Assembly (NCBI GenBank): GCA_027943245.1
Contig: JANDJZ010000617.1
Location: forward strand, 1 to 17,500
Direction of reading: 5' to 3'
Source: Acanthamoeba sp. SK_2022b
Taxonomy: Eukaryota > Discosea > Longamoebia > Acanthamoebidae
Length of the DNA stretch: 17,500 bases
Shown: positions 1 through 9,095 of the stretch, in pieces
How positions within the stretch are numbered: the first letter of the stretch is position 1
How the letters are laid out: every line of letters starts with the position of its first letter
Made by a program: the position numbers and the translations under genes
Notes under the pieces: generated by a model
Seen by the model: the letters and a program-made list of their open reading frames with translations, nothing else
Database searches by the model: none
Told to the model about the DNA's origin: nothing

Positions 1-1361
1 TGGTAGGGGCCCCATTGGGCGTGGCGAAGGAGTATTTGCTGGAGCAGGGCCGAGTTGTAGTTCCTGATCACCTCCATGTCCGAGAACAGCGAGCGCAGCG
101 TCATCTCCGACGGCAGGATCGGTTCGTTGGTGGACAAGCTGTCGCGCAGCGGCTGGGGGGGGGGGAGCGCGTGAGCAAGGAAAGGAACGAGATGGCGAGA
201 TTCCCCCGTGGAGGCGGCGGCGGCGGCACCTTGAGGTACATGTCCACGGCGAGGGTGAGGTCTTCGACGTAGTCCTTCTCCGACGCGATGAGCTGGTCCA
301 CGATGGCCTTGCGCTTGCGGTTCATCCGGACTGCACATGGGGGGGAGGGGGCGTGACAAAGGTTGGAGAGGGAGCGGTGGGCAGCGACAGAGGGAGGGAG
401 GGAGGGCACGGGCGAGTACCGAGGACGCGGAAACGCGACACGCAGAGAGCGCGACGCCACAGGGCCTGGCACGCGACGATGCGTTCCTCGCCCATGGCGT
501 GGGAGATGATCTGGGCCTGCCTTTCGATCTCGAGCCTTCGCTCTTCTGACAACTCTGGAGATGGGAGGAAAAAAGAGAGACAAATGATGATGGCAAGATG
601 AGGGAGAGGACAACCATCATTGCCAGCAAAGATGGATGGGAGAAAAGCAAATCAATAATCACGAAAATGACAGAACATGTAAAGATGGGGCGCAAAGGAC
701 CAAAGGTTGAGGCACGTGGTCTAGAGCCCAGCATCTCGTTGGAGGAGCTACGCGTGTCGATGAGCCCACTGCCCGAGCGTGAGCCGAGGAAGTTCCAGGA
801 GTTGTAGAGGCCGCCCCCTTCCCCCGCAGCGTCGTTGTCGTTTTCACTTTCTTCATCGAATGACAGGTCCACTTCGTCACCGGTGTTGTCGCCCATCATC
901 TCCTCCTCTCCGACGCCGATGTCAGCCTCTCCCTCGCTTGCACTTCCAGGCGGGCTAATAGACCTCTCCGTTCGCTCTGCCATCGGGAAAACCAAAATGA
1001 ATAGTGAGCCGCATTTTTCATTCAATTCGGGCCATAAATTCAACGATGTGCGTGGTTGAGGAGGCTGCAGCATGCGGAACACAATACCATCAGCATGCTC
1101 TCCTTCCGAAGAACTAATGCGCACGAGAGGCGTGCGCCCTTTGCTCAGGCGAGCGGCGTGAACAGACGACGAAGGGGCTTGATGCTCGGTGATCTGGCTG
1201 TCCTTTGCTTTACCCTTCTTCTTTTTCTCCTTCTTGGTCTTCTTTTTCTTGTCCATCTTCGAGCCTTCGCCCTTGCCCTTCTTTTTCTTGTCTTTATCTT
1301 TATCCTTGCGTCGTGTAGAAGGATCCTCACCAATTAGCTTGGTGGCGGTGGGAGCCTCCAT
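1..1361 (-). CDS. Rho guanine-nucleotide exchange factor (DH domain), 5' part, runs off left edge
   Basis: RhoGEFs load Rho GTPases with GTP through a helical DH (Dbl homology) domain. The start is taken as the ATG ending at 1361; the frame is open from there to about 701. This first exon gives a very Lys-rich segment (residues ~19-54, repeated KDKDK and KKKK tracts) followed by an acidic, Ser-rich stretch. Later exons: 554-420, 330-230 and 152 to the window edge, joined in phase. Exon 3 carries the DH start (IVDQLIASEKDYVEDL); exon 4 continues with LRDSLSTNEPILPSEM and LFSDMEVIRNYNSALL, the conserved region 1 part of the fold. The rest of the DH and any PH domain lie outside the window. The 3' end of exon 1 is unresolved: phase-1 GT candidates near 744, 715 and 700 would all join correctly. 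The unspliced frame is open to the edge by chance, so ORF length is not evidence against the introns. Confidence 0.8.
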   Translation of the reverse strand, partial: MEAPTATKLIGEDPSTRRKDKDKDKKKKGKGEGSKMDKKKKTKKEKKKKGKAKDSQITEHQAPSSSVHAARLSKGRTPLVRISSSEGEHADGIVFRMLQPPQPRTSLNLWPELNEKCGSLFILVFPMAERTERSISPPGSASEGEADIGVGEEEMMGDNTGDEVDLSFDEESENDNDAAGEGGGLYNSWNFLGSRSGSGLIDTRSSSNEMLGSRPRASTFGPLRPIFTCSVIFVIIDLLFSHPSLLAMMVVLSLILPSSFVSLFSSHLQSCQKSEGSRSKGRPRSSPTPWARNASSRARPCGVALSACRVSASSVLARALPPSLCRCPPLPLQPLSRPLPPMCSPDEPQAQGHRGPAHRVGEGLRRRPHPRRGHVPQGAAAAASTGESRHLVPFLAHALPPPQPLRDSLSTNEPILPSEMTLRSLFSDMEVIRNYNSALLQQILLRHAQWGPY

Positions 1362-1708
1362 TATCTCCCCACCTTTGGTTGATCCCCTGACGATGGTGCG
1401 GCCTCCCCGTCCTCCTCGGTGGTGGCCGATCACCGTCCCACGCAACAACCAGAGCAATGAATAAATGGGCTATTATTTGTTGCTATTTTGTTGTTGTTTT
1501 CGTTTGGGTGCGTTTCCAGGGTGGCGGGCCATCCAGCGAATTCCGCGGGGCACGCGAAATTGGCCGCTTGTTGGGAACCAGGAAAAAAGGTGCCGCCTTT
1601 GGCGGGAACCACGCTTTTGGCGCCACTTTTGAGCACGCACGCCTTGGGCGCCAACACAAGATCGCCCCTTGCTTGTTTCATTTCTCACGCTCTAGAGTAC
1701 TACTCCTC
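1362..1708. promoter_or_regulatory. Divergent promoter gap with E2F-like sites (RhoGEF / CKS1)
   Basis: This 347-bp gap separates two divergent genes and contains no credible ORF. It holds a match to the classical E2F/DP element, TTTGGCGGGAA, at 1598-1608, then TTTTGGCGCC at 1615-1624 and a GGCGCCAA core around 1646-1653. All lie within about 115 bp of the CKS1 start. E2F control of cell-cycle genes is well established in animals and plants; that these sites work here is inference. Confidence 0.5.
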
Positions 1709-2070
1709 ATGTCGCAACAAATTATCTACTCCGACAAGTACAGCGATGACGAGTACGAGTACAGGTGCGTTCATCTCCACTCTAGGTCACAACAACGACA
1801 GATGGAATCTTAAACTACAGCGGTGTCTCTCCCTCTCCACGCTTTTCTCTCGTCAACGGCAGACATGTGATTTTGCCCAAGCAGCTGGCAAAGAAGCTTC
1901 CCGCTCGGCTCCTCGCCGAAACGGAATGGAGGGCGCTCGGTGTGCAACAATCCCCAGGATGGGAGCACTACGAGCGACACGACCCTGAGCCCCATATTCT
2001 TCTCTTCCGACGTGCTCTCGACCACCCCTACGCGACAAAGCCCGTTCAAAAGGGCACTGTCGCGCATTAA
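1709..2070 (+). CDS. CKS1: CKS1, cyclin-dependent kinase regulatory subunit
   Basis: CKS proteins bind CDKs and phosphorylated substrates, helping CDK-cyclin complexes and SCF/APC ubiquitin ligases find their targets. Exon 1 is 1709-1764 and exon 2 is 1863-2070, joined in phase 2 through a 98-nt intron (donor GTGCGT, acceptor GGCAG), giving 87 aa. The family landmarks are all present: [17 protein letters not shown] near the start, [27 protein letters not shown] and the [12 protein letters not shown] hinge and C-terminal strand with its conserved His-x-Pro-Glu-Pro-His. The length matches small CKS proteins. It is divergent from the RhoGEF and convergent with the homeodomain-ankyrin gene. E2F-like sites lie just upstream, fitting a cell-cycle role. 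Confidence 0.96.
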
Positions 2071-2360
2071 TCTTCTTCATCTACTGCAAATTCAATCCTT
2101 GTCCTACTACTGGGTGGCGCGAGAGAAGAGAGATCTCTCGCCGCATGGCCGCTTGTACCTATTCTCCCGCACACGCACCTGCAGTGGTCCACCCTTTTGA
2201 CCACCTGCATCCTCTCCTCTCCCTCCATCTCCATCTCCGTCTTCGCTCTTCAATCTCTTCATCTTAAAAAAAAAACCCAAAATAAAAACGGTCCGACAAG
2301 TTTTTTTGTTCGTCACGCTGCTGGCGGTGTCGTGTGTGTGCATCTCTCGCCCTTGTGACA
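2071..2360. other. Convergent 3' gap with poly(A) signal
   Basis: This 290-bp stretch lies between the tail-to-tail ends of CKS1 and the homeodomain-ankyrin gene. An AATAAA hexamer at 2281-2286, following an A-rich run from about 2266, is a candidate CKS1 polyadenylation signal. No coding region is supported here. Confidence 0.5.
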
Positions 2361-4816
2361 TCACTCGGCCTCGTTCTCGAGTTCAAGCTCGTCGCCTTCG
2401 TCGATAACCATCTCCTCTTCTTCGTCCTCCTTCTCCGCCACGTCGTCCTCCTCCACTTCGTCTTCGTCGCCGCCCTCCCCGCCCGCCAGCGTTGTTGTCG
2501 TCTCGGTGCCGTTGCCCGTGCTTGTCTGTCCTCGAGCCGCCTGGCCGCCTTCTTCGCTCCGTGCTGGTGGCGTCTTCTCGTCATGGTCGGGCGTCGCGTC
2601 GCCGCCCGCCTCCGACGAAGCTGCGGCGAGCGGCGACGAGTGGGTGGAGTGGAGGAGCATCTTGACCACCGCCATGTGGCCCGCGCGAGCCGCGAGCTGC
2701 ACGGGCTTGTCGTTGCCGTTGTCCTTGGCCTCGGGATCCGCGCCAGCGACGAGCAGTCGGCGCACCACGCTCAGGGACCCGGTCATGCAGGCGTGGTGCA
2801 GCGCGGTTCGGCCCTCCTTGTCTCGAGCCTCCACCGCTTCGTCGTCTGCGTTCTCCAGAAGTAGCCCCACCACCCCCTCGTCGCCGCGTAGCGCGCCCGC
2901 GTGAAGGGCGGTCGTTCCTTCCCTGCGCAGCCCCCCTCGAGTAAGCACGACGGCCGACTACTGGACTCGAATGGTGGGGGGAGGGGCTGGGAAAGAACAG
3001 GTAAGTAGTACTTGTTGGCAGTGGCCAGGTTGCAGCCAGCTGTCAGGAGGCGCCCCGCCATCCCGGAGTGGCCGTCCCGTACGGCGTAGTGCAAGGGGGT
3101 GGCGCCGGTGGAGTCGCACAGGTTGGGATCGGCTCCCTGCTGGAGCAGGAGGTCGGCGATGGTGTCGAAGCCGTGGAGGGCCGCGGCATGGAGGGGCGTG
3201 CGCCCTCGCAGGCATCGCACGTCTATGGTGGCGCGGTGGTCGACCAGCAACCGCACGAGCGAGAGATGACCGTTCACTGCGGCGTGGTGGAGCGCGGTGT
3301 AGCCGCGACGGTCGCGAGAGTCGCAATTGGCGCCTCGAGACAGAAGCAAGAGGGCCACGGCTTGCCGCCCCTTGAGAGCGGCCACATGCAGCGGAGTCTC
3401 CTTCTCGATGTCTTCTGTAGCGCGCCAGTTGGCTCCTGCTTCGAGTAGCAGCTCGGCGATGCGCTGGTGTCCGTTCTTGGCGGCAGCGTGTAGTGCGCTG
3501 TAGCCTCCCTCGTCAGAGGCATTGGGCGAGGCCCCTTGCTGCAGAAGGCACTCGACCACGCCGACGTGGCCTACGGACACAGCTCCAAGCAGGGCAGTCT
3601 CTCGCTCCTTGGCGAGAGCCTGCGGGAGCAGCTTGCGCACCTCCTCCTCCCTCCCCATCACCGCCGCTTTTAGCAAGGCGGACGCTACACCGCTCTCCGC
3701 TTGCGTGTTCTGCCCCTGATCTGTCGAAGCTGGCGCAGCGGTCTCATCAGCGGAGCAGCTGACTGGCGTGTTGTCGGATGTCATTTTCCTCTTCTTCTTC
3801 TTAGTAGCGCTCTCGCCATCTTCTACCTGCAAGCCGCTGTTGAGAGGAGTCATCGTGGCCTAACCTAAGGCGGGCGAGTGCCGTACCTTGGCGGTCAGCG
3901 GAGGAACTGCTGCTTTCTCGGAAGCCTCCCTGGGCGGTGAAACCAACGAACGACCTGCCTCCGCGGAGGCCGAGGGCGTAGGTGTGGCAGCTGTTGCTGC
4001 CCCGTCTGGTCGAGGCGCCCCCGAGGCAGCAGAGGCAAGCTGGAAGATGGACGACAGTAGGGCGGCGTCGGCATGGGCCGCTTCTCTCGGACGCCCGCCG
4101 GCTGCGTTGGAGCCTAGGAGCAAGGTCGGCGTGGGGGCCACTTGGCTCTGATTGCGAGCTTTGGCGCGACGATTCTGGAACCTGTAATGACCGCTGGTGA
4201 GTGTGGCTGGCCTGCCAGCATGTGGACCTGGTGCTGGGAATTGGTACCAGATCTGAACGCTACGAGGGGTCATGCCCAGCTGGGTAGCCAATTCGTTTCG
4301 CGTGCCGAGGCTTGGGTGCTGTTCCATGTTGAAGGTGGTCTCGAGAACGTGAAGCTGCTCAGGTGAGGTACGCTTGCGCTTACGCTTGCCCGAGCCAGTT
4401 AGGTCGCCATCGTCGGTCCCGTCGGCGCCGCTGTTGTCCGCCGAGTCGTCATTGCTGTCCACGGGCGAGTCTTGACATGCAGGCTCTTCCACAGGGGGCG
4501 GTGGGACAGCTGGAACGGAGGCGCGAGGAGGCGGGGGAACCGGCACTACCGAGGGAGTAGAAGAGAGTGGAGAAGGGCGAACGGCGAGAGAGGAGGTAGA
4601 CCATATCGACGGATTGGCACTCGCAGCAGTCGAAGTGTAGGGCACCGCCGCTGGAGGTGGAGAAGTGGCATTGGAGGCAAGGCTGGCGGGTACAGGTGGA
4701 AACAAGCCTGAGAATGGCACACGCTGGAAAGAAGCCACGTGCGCAGAGTTGGATTTGTTCAGCTGCGGCGGCACTAACGAAGGCGTAGTAGTCGTAGAAG
4801 AAGATGTGCCATCCAT
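2361..4816 (-). CDS. Homeodomain-ankyrin repeat transcription factor, Wariai-like (four exons)
   Basis: Likely a nuclear DNA-binding regulator. Exons 4816-4248, 4181-3887, 3826-3012 and 2922-2361 join in phase to give 746 aa. Residues 1-142 are Ser/Pro/Ala-rich with an acidic patch. The homeodomain is about 143-202, with helix 3 QIWFQNRRAK including the DNA-contacting Asn (homeodomain position 51). A low-complexity linker and a KKKKRK nuclear-localisation-like tract follow. Then come about nine or ten ankyrin repeats (TPLHVAALKGRQAV, YTALHHAAVNGH and RTPLHAAALHG types) and a strongly acidic tail. Read without intron 2 (3886-3827, 60 nt), the locus looks like two genes: a homeobox ORF stopping at 3860 and an ankyrin ORF starting at 3853, only 6 bp apart. 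A GTACGG donor and a TTGCAG acceptor, both in phase 0, remove that stop and ATG. Dictyostelium Wariai has this same homeodomain-plus-ankyrin layout. The fusion is inference; each domain alone is certain. Confidence 0.85.
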
Positions 4817-5033
4817 CTAAGCAAGTACGTACACCCTCAAATAAATGATGAAACCAATATAAATGGCAATATTGCGGACAGGCGCGCCGCCCACATACTG
4901 GGGAAAAGCCTGCTGTCAAGTGGCGCCAAACCGTCGTTCGCGCCAAAAGGTTGCCCTTGCCTGTTCGCACAAGTAAGACCATCGCCAACCGAGACAGAGA
5001 CACGAGAAGAAGAGCTGTACGTGTTTGTTCAAG
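4817..5033. promoter_or_regulatory. Divergent promoter gap with paired E2F-like sites
   Basis: This 217-bp gap lies between the homeodomain-ankyrin start (minus) and the small plus-strand gene. It holds two E2F-type cores close together: GGCGCCAAA at 4922-4930 and TTCGCGCCAAAA at 4937-4948. The second, read on the minus strand, is TTTTGGCGCGAA, essentially the textbook E2F/DP consensus. They lie about 85-110 bp upstream of the small gene's ATG and could serve either gene. Confidence 0.5.
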
Positions 5034-5470
5034 ATGTCGGAGACCGAACTGCCCAAGCCTGAGATCATCGAAGTCGGTACGCAATATCTCTCTGCCGTTC
5101 GCCTGACGAGTAGCTGAAAGAAACGGCTTCCCTGTCGGTGGCCTCCAGACAAGACTCAGTTCAGCCCTGCGAGGTCCAACAAGACCAGGACCCCGGTCCA
5201 AGACAGACTCCAGAATTCTCCCTCCAAGAAGGTGGTAACACCTGACGGCATCAAGGAGCGTCACGAGAAGGCGCAGCAGAGGCGTAAGGTACACTCCCAC
5301 CCTTGTGCCAGTTCAAGCAAGCACGAACGTGCGCGTTGCTAACCTTTGCCTTGCCACAAAAGCTCTTTGAAGAGGAGAAGGTCAGCAAAGCTCATGCCGT
5401 GGTCGAGCACGCCAAGGAAGTCAGGGATAGGGTCAAGCAGCTGCCCAAGGAGAACCAGCCCGAAGTCTGA
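5034..5470 (+). CDS. Small charged helical protein, weakly stathmin-like, with CDK and KEN motifs
   Basis: Exons 5034-5076, 5149-5288 and 5363-5470 join in phase (1, then 0) to encode 96 aa. I do not firmly recognise the family. The N-terminal half is basic and holds two full CDK-type sites, SPAR and SPSK, plus other TP sites. The C-terminal half (DGIKERHEKAQQRRK onward) should form one long charged helix rich in Glu, Lys and Arg. The protein ends KENQPEV, which contains a KEN degron-type motif. The order FSPAR, then SPSKK, then a helix beginning near Ile with QQRRK resembles stathmin (SPR, SPPKK, then the EERRK helix). Stathmin binds tubulin and is switched off by phosphorylation at those sites. 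The resemblance is short and low-complexity, so this is a hypothesis. E2F-like sites lie upstream. Confidence 0.7.
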
Positions 5471-5681
5471 ACAAGAGCTCCTCCGCCATGTACATAGTTC
5501 TTCGTTGAGGTCGTCGAGCTGAGTGGCTTCGATGGTGTGAAACGGGGGAGATTAAGTAAATGCTTCATACATACCCCCACTTTTCTCGCCTCTCGTTCCG
5601 CGAAGGCCGCAAGTCGCTTAGTCTCTTGCAGCGGCAGCGTACATTAACAACAACGCTTGGCCGAAAATCTCTGACACCATC
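5471..5681. other. Intergenic gap, 3' end of small gene and upstream of phosphatase
   Basis: This 211-bp stretch separates two head-to-tail plus-strand genes. I see no supported gene, tandem repeat or strong regulatory motif in it. Confidence 0.4.
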
Positions 5682-6857
5682 ATGCAAGCGCCTCACAACA
5701 AAAGTACCGACGCACGCTCGTGGAGTAGTGGCGGGCTCAGACTGATTAACTTCACATTCAGAAAGCAAGGCCAGCAACAAGAAAGGTGCCAAGGCGGCGG
5801 AGGTAGTAGAACCTCTTCAGTTGCCCCTGGCGCTGCCTCCGGAAGAAGAAGCAGAGTCCATGGCTGGTAATGCCCCCTCCCCCATTTGTCCCGCCAACTC
5901 ATGTTCGTTCACCCGCCAGGACCGACCGATTGGTCGTTTTGGGTTCTCAAGGGGCAAGTGCTCGCCGGTGCCTACCCCAAGCGCCAACACCTGGTGGCCG
6001 ACCTTCTCAAGGCTGGTTCGTGCCACGACCTCTCCTCCTTGTTTACCTTCGGCGAGAGAAGCCCGAAGCTCAGTGCGGTGTCATCCTCGCAGGCACTACA
6101 ACGTTCATCTGCCTGATGACCAAGGCGGAGCTGGAGCGACAAGGGCGACCATATTTTGAGGGCGTGGCCAAGCTCATCGCGCAGGCGCCCAGCGAGTACC
6201 CTCACCCTGCCACTCGCCTCAAGTACCGCCATGTCCCCATCTACGGTATACGCTCTTTCGAGCCTGCCTGACCGCGCACACGCCATGAGCTTGCCCTTGA
6301 CGCGTCACTGTTGGAATGCGCACAGACAAGGGCGTTGGCGAGGATGCTGAGGTGAACGGGCTGGTGGCGGAGATCATAGACATGCTAAACCATGGCGAAC
6401 GCATCTACCTACACTGCCGGTACTTCTCTTTGCCCACACATTGTGCTACAGCACGCAGCTTCTCATCGACCATCCTCACGGCGTGCTGTTGTTCTACTAC
6501 ACCAGGGGTGGACACGGGCGCACGGGCACCATCGCCTCGATCCTCTTGGGTGAGAGCACGCTGCTTTGGCTTTGTTTGTTTGAATGCGTTGGTGTGTGCT
6601 GATCGCCCGCTACGCAGGACGACTCTACGGCCTGACGGCCTACGAGGCCCTCGAGCTCTGTAAGCGCTATCACGACTGTCGTGTGGACGTCAAGGCCAAG
6701 CCAGGTACATGCCTTCCCCGCAGCGCTTGCACCAACGCGGCCGTGTTGGTGACGGCCAACGTGGTGGGACAACGACGCGCAAACAGGGGTATACGGCTGT
6801 CCCGAGACGCACGACCAGCGGTCGCAAGTGTACCGCCTTCTCTCTGCGGCGCCCTGA
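5682..6857 (+). CDS. Cysteine-based protein phosphatase (PTP / dual-specificity type), eight exons
   Basis: This predicted phosphotyrosine or dual-specificity phosphatase has 223 aa. Exons: 5682-5703, 5762-5866, 5920-6015, 6093-6245, 6326-6419, 6506-6549, 6618-6704 and 6787-6857, all in phase. The N-terminus (about 40 residues) is Lys/Ala-rich and then acidic. The catalytic domain begins near GPTDWSFWVLKGQVLAG. The active-site loop HCRGGHGRTG spans the exon 5/6 junction: Cys156 is the nucleophile and Arg162 binds phosphate (C-x5-R-T). An Asp in PIYDKGVGED about 30 residues before the Cys is the best candidate for the general acid. GTIASILLGRLYG then forms the helix after the loop. The P-loop with two glycines and a His after the Arg resembles short atypical DSP-like phosphatases more than receptor-type PTPs. 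The substrate cannot be told; a lipid or RNA 5' phosphate is also possible. Introns 3 and 4 are partly open, so unspliced ORFs mislead here. Confidence 0.85.
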
Positions 6858-7052
6858 GAAGCACACGAGCCTAAGAGGTGTAGGTGTCCGAAAGATGTGT
6901 ACATAAAGGGTTGTCCCTGTTTATTGCGAAGTGGTTTGCACAACGGAAAGATCGTCCTGCGCTCAAAGACAGGGCACCCCTTGGTAATGCTGCTTGTGAT
7001 CCTCATTCGCCCCAAGGCATCACGCAGCTCATCCATAAGCCCATGCTTGCAT
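6858..7052. other. Convergent 3' gap, phosphatase / Elongin C
   Basis: About 195 bp lies between two convergent genes. Candidate poly(A) elements are present: ATAAA near 6903 on the plus strand and TTATT near 6920 (AATAA on the minus strand). No gene is seen. Confidence 0.4.
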
Positions 7053-7557
7053 TTAAGTGTCCTGCAAAGCAGCGGTCGCGTCAGACCCAAAGCGCAGAGT
7101 GAAGTACAAGAACTGGTTGAAATGGATGCGAGGATTGGGGGGGGGGGTTACCAGGAAATTGGCAGCCATGAGAAGCTCCAGGGCAACTTCGGGCTCGATG
7201 GGAAACTCAGGGATCTCGGTGGTGCTGTTGGTGTAGCGCAGCTTGTAGTAAAAGTATTGGATCACCTTCTCAAGGATGGGCGTTGAGATCTCACGGAAGT
7301 TGATCTCGCCCATGGCCTGCTCGGTGAACGTACCTGCAATATGAGTGAAAACATTCAGCTATCTATGCATTGCATACCCTTCCACATAGACTTAAAGCCT
7401 GCGTAGCGGTTGCAGCATTGCAGATTGGACGCCTACCAGGGCCAGACAACATCGACTTGATGGTGCCCGAAACCATGGCCGCCTTGCGATCGACGACAAA
7501 CTCGTGCCCGTCAGCTGAGATGAGCTTCACCGTGTCCAATTCACCCTCGTCGGCCAT
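7053..7557 (-). CDS. ELOC: Elongin C (BTB/SKP1-fold adaptor of cullin ubiquitin ligases)
   Basis: Elongin C pairs with Elongin B and links BC-box substrate receptors (VHL and SOCS-box proteins) to Cul2 or Cul5; it also works with Elongin A in transcription. Exons 7557-7437, 7333-7152 and 7061-7053 join in phase to give 103 aa, close to the 112 aa of the human protein. Diagnostic segments: [57 protein letters not shown] and [14 protein letters not shown]. This is the whole family pattern, including the C-terminal NFL-D-x end. That end is only recovered if a tiny third exon (Asp, Thr, stop) is spliced on; without it the frame runs into the C-rich intron at 7150-7140. SKP1 is excluded by the EIPEFPIEP and AANFL segments. 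Confidence 0.95.
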
Positions 7558-8113
7558 TGTGTGTGTTGATTGGGGTGAAGGCAAAAACCGAGACACAATT
7601 TTTTCTTGTGGCTGAAGGTTAAGTGAAGAGCAAGACAAGAAATGCCTGATAATTCCACCCAGAATGCCAAACGCTCTGCAGGCCAAACCAGCACTACCTT
7701 GCACCACCGTTTTCATGGAACTGGCTGTACCATGAGTCATGCAAGTTTGTAGGTATTGCACTAAACTTGCTGTATCACCTTAATCACTAGAACCTGTCAT
7801 TTCTATATAGATATTGCTTTAAACTTGAAGTATCAACTACCAGTCTTGCACTGTGATACACCTTCAAAGCATTGTTCACACACAAGGTGCTGGCAAGGGC
7901 GCTAGGTGGCGCCTGCTTATTGCCGATTGATGGTATTTTCTCTCCTTTAACTCGCATTTTTTCCTTCATTCTGCGATTCTTCTCCGGCGTTGTGTTTGTT
8001 GCGTTCTTCATCTCTTGCCGGAAGTCTCTCGAATCGGCGTGATCTCCCACATATCTTGGTCCGCTTCTTTTTGTAGACAGCACTTGAGCTTTAGCCACCG
8101 ACATATCAGGAAG
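7558..8113. promoter_or_regulatory. Divergent intergenic region, Elongin C / NMD3
   Basis: This 556-bp gap upstream of two divergent genes has no supported gene. Its middle (about 7708-7898) is AT-rich, contains no CpG and carries a degenerate 31-bp direct repeat (separate entry). Near 8040-8110 it returns to the composition of the gene-bearing DNA. Any promoter assignment is by position only. Confidence 0.4.
7750..7838 (+). repeat. Degenerate direct repeat, two 31-bp copies
   Basis: Positions 7750-7780 and 7808-7838 match at about 25 of 31 bases (shared cores TATTGC, TAAACTTG and GTATCA), with a 58-bp period. They lie in the AT-rich middle of the gap between two housekeeping genes. No function is assigned. 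Confidence 0.5.
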
Positions 8114-9025
8114 ATGCAGTGGAATCACCAAGGTCAGCAACATCAAATGACAGGGCACTATGCGTCTCCTGTAGCGGCAACGATGTATGCTCATCCACTT
8201 CTCACCCTTCTGCATCCTGTGCCCCATTCCGAAAAAACATTATCACATCTTTTCGCGATCGATTTTGCAACGCACATTTAAATTGATATTTTTTTGTTAT
8301 TTCCATCGTGCAGTCTTTGCTGCATTTGCGGCACCAACATCGAGCCCAACGCCTCGAACATGTGCGTCACCTGCATCAGAGGCCAGGTGGACATCACAGA
8401 GGGAATCCCCAAGAACATCATCATTCACAGCTGCAAGCACTGCGGCAGGTAAGCTCTCCTCTCCTCTCCCGCCCCTTTGCCTGCCATCTTCGTGGCACGC
8501 GTGGTAACCCGCGGCCTCGGCGTCCAGGTACCTGGTGCCGCCGAACGCGTGGGTCTACTGCGAGCTCGAGTCGCGCGAGCTCCTCACCTTCTGCCTGAAG
8601 CGCATCAAGGGCATGAACAAGGTCAAGCTCATCGACGCCGGCTTCGTGTGGACCGAGCCGCACTCGCGACGGCTCAAGGTGAAGCTCACCGTGCAGAAGG
8701 AGGTCTTCACGTCGACCATCCTCCAGCAGGTGTTCGTCATCGAGTTCGTCGTCCAGATGATGCAGTGCCCGGCCTGCGCGGCCAGCTTCACCGATCACAC
8801 GTGGCAGGCCGTCGTGCAGGCGCGCCAGAAGGTGGACCACAAGCGCACCTTCCTCTACCTCGAGCAGCTCATCCTCAAGCACAGCGCCCACACCAACACC
8901 ATCCGCATCAAGGAGATGCCCGACGGCCTCGACTTCTACTTTGGCCACCGCAGCCACGCCGCCAAATTTGTCGACTTCCTCCAGGCCGTCACGCCCCTCC
9001 GGTACACATCACATCAACACACACA

Positions 9026-9095
<70 letters not shown>

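Noticed and set aside
1..1361. A single uninterrupted minus-strand coding frame from 1361 to the edge
   Set aside because: The frame is open by chance, but the DH-domain protein is in other frames after position ~700, with proper GT/AG borders and matching phases.
3860..4816. Separate 318-aa homeobox gene
   Set aside because: It needs a 22-residue insert inside helix 3 and ends 6 bp before the ankyrin ORF. Splicing both introns gives a perfect homeodomain and an in-phase fusion.
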